Of a DNA stretch of 64,000 nucleotides, positions 61,021 to 64,000 are shown piece by piece; positions within the stretch are counted from its first letter, which is position 1; every line of letters starts with the position of its first letter. The notes below the pieces were generated by a model. The model saw only the letters and a program-made list of their open reading frames with translations, had not been told where the DNA came from and did no database searches. A program made the position numbers and the translations under genes. This stretch comes from Bin5 sp022827195 (lineage in GTDB: Bacteria > Chloroflexota > Anaerolineae > Caldilineales > Caldilineaceae): the NCBI GenBank assembly GCA_965208275.1, contig OZ242331.1, forward strand, positions 496,001 to 560,000. The letters are read 5' to 3'.

Positions 61021-63285
61021 TTATCTGCGCGGGCGGCCACCGTTGCGTCCGCTGCGCTCGCGTTCGCGGCCGCCGCCGCGGAAGTTTCGATCGCGCTCGC
61101 GTCCACCTCCACCTCCACTACCTCCGCGCCGGCCGCCGCGGTCGCGGTCGCGCGCTTCTTCGGCAGTCCAGCCTTCCAGAACGGCCTGGCGGCTGAGCCG
61201 AATCTTGCCGGCGGGGTCGATGTCGATCACCATGGTCGTCAGCTCGTCGCCGACGTTGGCGATCTCCTCGACGTTATTGACGCGGTAGTCGGCCAGCTGG
61301 CTGATGTGGACGAGCCCGTCAACGCCGGGCAGCAGGTTGACGAAGGCGCCGTAGGGTTCGACGCGCACGACCTGGCCGGTGTAGATTCTGCCGACTTCGA
61401 CCTCTTCGGTGAGAGACTCGATTTCGCGGCGCGCCTCTTCGGCGGCCAGCCCGTTGAGGCCGGATACGTAAACCGTCCCGTCCTCCTCGATATCGATTTT
61501 GACCTCGTACCGTTCCTGCAGGGCACGCACGGTCTTGCCTCCTGGCCCGATGATCTTGCCGATCTTTTCGGGATCTATGCTTACTGTCAGTATACGTGGG
61601 GCATGGGGGCTAAGTTGCGCGCGGGCCTCGGGCAGGACTTCGAGCATCTTGCCCATGATGTGAAGCCGTCCTTGCCGCGCCTGCTCGAGCGCGATGCGGA
61701 GGATTTCGAAGTCGAGGCCCTTTATCTTCAGGTCCATCTGCAGAGCGGTGATGCCGTGTTCGCTGCCGGCTACCTTGAAGTCCATGTCTCCGAGGTGGTC
61801 TTCGACGCCCTGAATGTCGGTGAGCACCTTGTAGGCGCCTGTCTCCTGGTCCTGGACGAGCCCCATGGCGATGCCGGCGACCGGCGCGTCGATGGGGACG
61901 CCGGCGTCCATCAGGGCCAGGGTACTGCCGCAGACGGAGCCCATGCTGGTCGAGCCGTTGCTGCTGACAGCTTCGCTCACCAAGCGCAGAGTATAGGGGA
62001 AATCTTCGGGGATGACTGCTTGGAGCGCACGTTCCGCCAGCGCGCCGTGTCCGATCTCGCGGCGTTTGGGTCCGCGCATGGGATAGGCTTCGCCGGTCGA
62101 GTACGGGGGGAAGTTGTAGTGATGGATATACCGTTTTTCTTCTTCCGGCTGCAGCGTGTAGAGACGTTGTGCGTCGCCGGGCGTGCCCAGCGTCGCGATC
62201 GTGAGCACGTGTGTCTCGCCGCGCATGAACAGGCCGCTGCCGTGGACGCGGGGAATGTTGCCGACCTGGACCTGAATGGGGCGGACGGTCTGCAGGTCGC
62301 GCCCGTCGGGGCGGACGCTTTCGTCGAGGATTCGCCGCCGCACGGCATCTTTGTAGAGGCTGTCGAGCGAATCTTCGACGTCGCCGGCGTCGACCTCGTC
62401 GGCGCTTATCGCGCCGGCAAGGGCTTCGAGCGTCTCGGCGCGTACTTCGGACAGACGGGTCTTGCGCTCGTCGCGGTCGGTCACCTCTCCGACTGCGGCC
62501 CGGACTTTGTCGCGGGCCAGTTCGTTCACTCTTTCGACCGTTTCAGGCGCGGCGGCGAAGACGGGAAAGTCGGTGTACTTCGTCTTTCCAAGCTCGGCCT
62601 GCATCTGTTCGATCGTGCTGATGGCGGGCTGCATGGATTTGTATGCCAGCTTCAGGCCGTCGAGCATGATCTCTTCCGGCAGTTCGCTGGCGCCGGCCTC
62701 GACCATGAGAATGTTATCTGAGGTACCTGCCACCTGCAGGGCGAGCGTGCTGAGCTCCATATCGGATGCGGTCGGGTTGACGACCAGCTCGCCGTCGACG
62801 TGGGCGACGGAGGCGGCGCCGACCGGGCCGCTCCAGGGGATGTCACTGATTGAGAGCGCGGCTGAGGCGGCGATGATAGCGAGCGGGTCGATGAGATGCT
62901 CGCTGTCCGAGCTGAGCGCGGTCAGGATTATCTGTACTTCGTTGCGCATTCCTTTGGGGAAGAGGGGTCGGAGAGGGCGGTCTACCAGGCGGCAGAGCAG
63001 GATCGCCTGTTCGCTGGGCCGGCCTTCGCGGCGGAAGAGGTTGCCGGGGATACGGCCGGCGGCGTAAAGTTTTTCCTCGAAATCGACCGTCAGTGGGAAG
63101 AAGCCGATGCCGGGCCGGACGCCGCGGTCCATCGTGGCGGTGGCCAGGATGACTGTATCTCCGCAGCGGACGGTTACGGCGCCGCCTGCCTGCTGGGCGA
63201 GGACGCCGGTCTCGATGCTGACTTCCTTGTCGCCCAGCGTCGTAGAGTAAACCTGGGCGCCTTCAAACAATCTGAGCTGTTCCAT
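61021..63285 (-). CDS. pnp: Polyribonucleotide nucleotidyltransferase (PNPase)
   Basis: Phosphorolytic 3'-5' exoribonuclease of RNA turnover. The 754 residues comprise two RNase PH-like domains, a KH domain (IGPGGKTVRALQ, about residue 565) and an S1 domain (GQVVRVEPYGAFVNLLPGVD, about 620-690). The tail of about 45 residues is rich in Arg, Gly and Asp/Glu (RGGRRGGSGGGGGRERDR), which resembles RNA-binding RGG tails and is longer than in many bacteria. FFPLTVDFEEKLYAAGRIPG and FRREGRPSEQAIL are typical active-site segments. rpsO lies upstream, the classical order. Confidence 0.97.
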   Translation of the reverse strand: MEQLRLFEGAQVYSTTLGDKEVSIETGVLAQQAGGAVTVRCGDTVILATATMDRGVRPGIGFFPLTVDFEEKLYAAGRIPGNLFRREGRPSEQAILLCRLVDRPLRPLFPKGMRNEVQIILTALSSDSEHLIDPLAIIAASAALSISDIPWSGPVGAASVAHVDGELVVNPTASDMELSTLALQVAGTSDNILMVEAGASELPEEIMLDGLKLAYKSMQPAISTIEQMQAELGKTKYTDFPVFAAAPETVERVNELARDKVRAAVGEVTDRDERKTRLSEVRAETLEALAGAISADEVDAGDVEDSLDSLYKDAVRRRILDESVRPDGRDLQTVRPIQVQVGNIPRVHGSGLFMRGETHVLTIATLGTPGDAQRLYTLQPEEEKRYIHHYNFPPYSTGEAYPMRGPKRREIGHGALAERALQAVIPEDFPYTLRLVSEAVSSNGSTSMGSVCGSTLALMDAGVPIDAPVAGIAMGLVQDQETGAYKVLTDIQGVEDHLGDMDFKVAGSEHGITALQMDLKIKGLDFEILRIALEQARQGRLHIMGKMLEVLPEARAQLSPHAPRILTVSIDPEKIGKIIGPGGKTVRALQERYEVKIDIEEDGTVYVSGLNGLAAEEARREIESLTEEVEVGRIYTGQVVRVEPYGAFVNLLPGVDGLVHISQLADYRVNNVEEIANVGDELTTMVIDIDPAGKIRLSRQAVLEGWTAEEARDRDRGGRRGGSGGGGGRERDRNFRGGGRERERSGRNGGRPRR

Positions 63286-63835
63286 TTGTGTTCACCTCGA
63301 AATGAACTTTGCGCCGTACCGTTGCGGTGCGGGGCGCATGGTTGATGCCGCCGCGCAGATACCGGAACCGGCGTTGCAATCGGCATCGCGGCCACCGGCG
63401 TCTGGATGGTTGGGTAGGCGGGAAGGGTAGACTACTGCCCCGTCCGTCTGCCCAACGGCCTTACAGCGCAATGTTTCGAGGTGCGGAACTGGAGAAAGGA
63501 CCGAAACGCACACTTGCGCGCGCTGGCGGTCTTTCGTGAATGGCTTCGGTCCATTCTCCAATGCCGGACCTCGGCGGCAGGATTCTGCCGAATACAGTGC
63601 ACTGGGCGCCGGTACATCTGCGGTCGTGCGGCGTGGATCTGTTTGCGTTGTTCTCTTGCGTCCGTGGGGACGCGGCCAGGGCTTATCCTCCAATTCCTGC
63701 GCGCGGCCTGGAGCGCGCTCTAGGAGCCCAATTTCAGGCCCATTTTGAATGTCAGCGGCATTGCCACAAGAATGGGATGGCAATGCCGCCAAGAAAAAGG
63801 GCGGAAACAGACCTGTTCCGCCCTTGCCGTTACAG
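63286..63835. other. Long rpsO-pnp intergenic region
   Basis: About 550 bases without a supported gene. It begins (in transcription order) with the rpsO terminator and ends at the pnp start. The frames in it lack ribosome binding sites and protein-like composition. The long leader would suit pnp autoregulation, known in other bacteria through leader hairpins, but I could not identify the element or a clear promoter. Confidence 0.5.
63791..63825 (-). terminator. Intrinsic terminator of rpsO
   Basis: AAGGGCGG and CCGCCCTT pair, and the helix can extend inward through AACAG/CTGTT with one bulge. On the minus strand it is followed by TTTTTCTT. Confidence 0.88.
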
Positions 63836-64000
63836 TTATCGACGCAGTCCCAGCCTTTGAATCAACTGGCGATACCGCGTTACATCCTTTCTTGCCAGGT
63901 AGGCCAGGTGGCTGCGACGCTGGCCTACCAGCTTCAGCAGACCTCTTCGCGACCCTTCATCGTGCTTGTGGGTCTTCAGGTGGTCTGTAAGCGCGTTGAT
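63836..64000 (-). CDS. rpsO: 30S ribosomal protein S15, C-terminal part (cut by window edge)
   Basis: The last 54 codons of S15 are present, from INALTDHLKTHKHDEG to the stop. SRRGLLKLVGQRRSHL and the ending LIQRLGLRR are diagnostic of S15. The missing 5' part lies beyond the window. The protein binds 16S rRNA early in 30S assembly. A terminator follows within 12 bases, and pnp comes next on the strand. Confidence 0.96.
   Translation of the reverse strand: MNALTDHLKTHKHDEGSRRGLLKLVGQRRSHLAYLARKDVTRYRQLIQRLGLRR

Noticed and set aside
60868..62721. 617-codon plus-strand frame over pnp
   Set aside because: Antisense shadow of pnp with Asp/Val/Gly-rich composition.
63292..63792. Open frame of 166 codons on the minus strand between rpsO and pnp
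   Set aside because: It begins at the rpsO terminator hairpin, has no ribosome binding site, and its composition is that of random GC-rich frame.
1..64000. CRISPR array, tRNA/rRNA genes, insertion sequences or prophage
   Set aside because: I found no regularly spaced repeats, cloverleaf candidates, transposase or integrase motifs on either strand; the short tandem repeats are listed separately. A tRNAscan/Infernal run would be decisive.

Overview
The window reads as a GC-rich bacterial chromosome segment (I did not compute the GC value). The gene set suggests a Chloroflexota-like organism, possibly of the Caldilineales type common in marine and sponge microbiomes. Pointers are a T-box leader on the trp operon, a Bacillus-type AroH chorismate mutase, DAHP synthases with the Thermotoga-style regulatory domain, a fused AroK-AroB, and an expanded set of phytanoyl-CoA-type dioxygenases, VOC proteins, SDRs and sugar ABC transporters. 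The lineage is inference. Where an RNA polymerase promoter can be read, its -10 element is TATACT or close to it (about 31.25, 31.61, 38.17, 45.32 and 55.28 kb).

Region 1 (0-4.6 kb): an SDR followed by the first codons of another minus-strand gene, then a lipoprotein, two tandem paralogous membrane proteins and a small orphan ORF closed by a strong terminator.

Region 2 (4.7-31.3 kb) is an aromatic amino-acid island. A plus-strand operon carries aroH, pheA, two DAHP synthases, tyrA, aroA, aroE, trpB and trpA. A minus-strand operon starts at a consensus promoter and a tryptophan T-box and carries trpE, trpS, trpG, a phosphotransferase, trpD, trpC, a DUF554 membrane protein, trpF, aroC, aroK-aroB and aroQ. 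Together they encode every shikimate step, all seven Trp polypeptides, and chorismate mutase, prephenate dehydratase and prephenate dehydrogenase; only aminotransferases are absent. A PucR-type regulator, two small proteins, an M23-like peptidase and an anchored sugar-binding protein lie between the operons.

Region 3 (31.3-39.1 kb): divergent from the T-box promoter, a plus-strand pair encodes an amidohydrolase-like protein lacking the usual HxH and a GH127-like glycosidase. A minus-strand block follows with dCMP deaminase, a membrane protein, FtsH and a Tat-exported phosphoesterase.

Region 4 (39.2-58.0 kb) is an accessory catabolic island: two phytanoyl-CoA-type dioxygenases, five VOC proteins, three SDRs, a D-2-hydroxyacid dehydrogenase, an UlaG-like metallo-beta-lactamase-fold hydrolase, a sugar-phosphate isomerase/epimerase, an RbsABC-like transporter with two tandem binding proteins, an orphan MalF/MalG permease pair and an orphan Tat-lipoprotein binding protein. 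It looks like uptake and oxidation of a sugar, polyol or sugar acid, but the substrate cannot be read from sequence.

Region 5 (58.3-64 kb): a fused AI-2E-type permease and HAD phosphatase, signal peptidase I, polynucleotide phosphorylase and the 3' part of rpsO. No tRNA, rRNA, CRISPR array, transposase or phage gene was seen.
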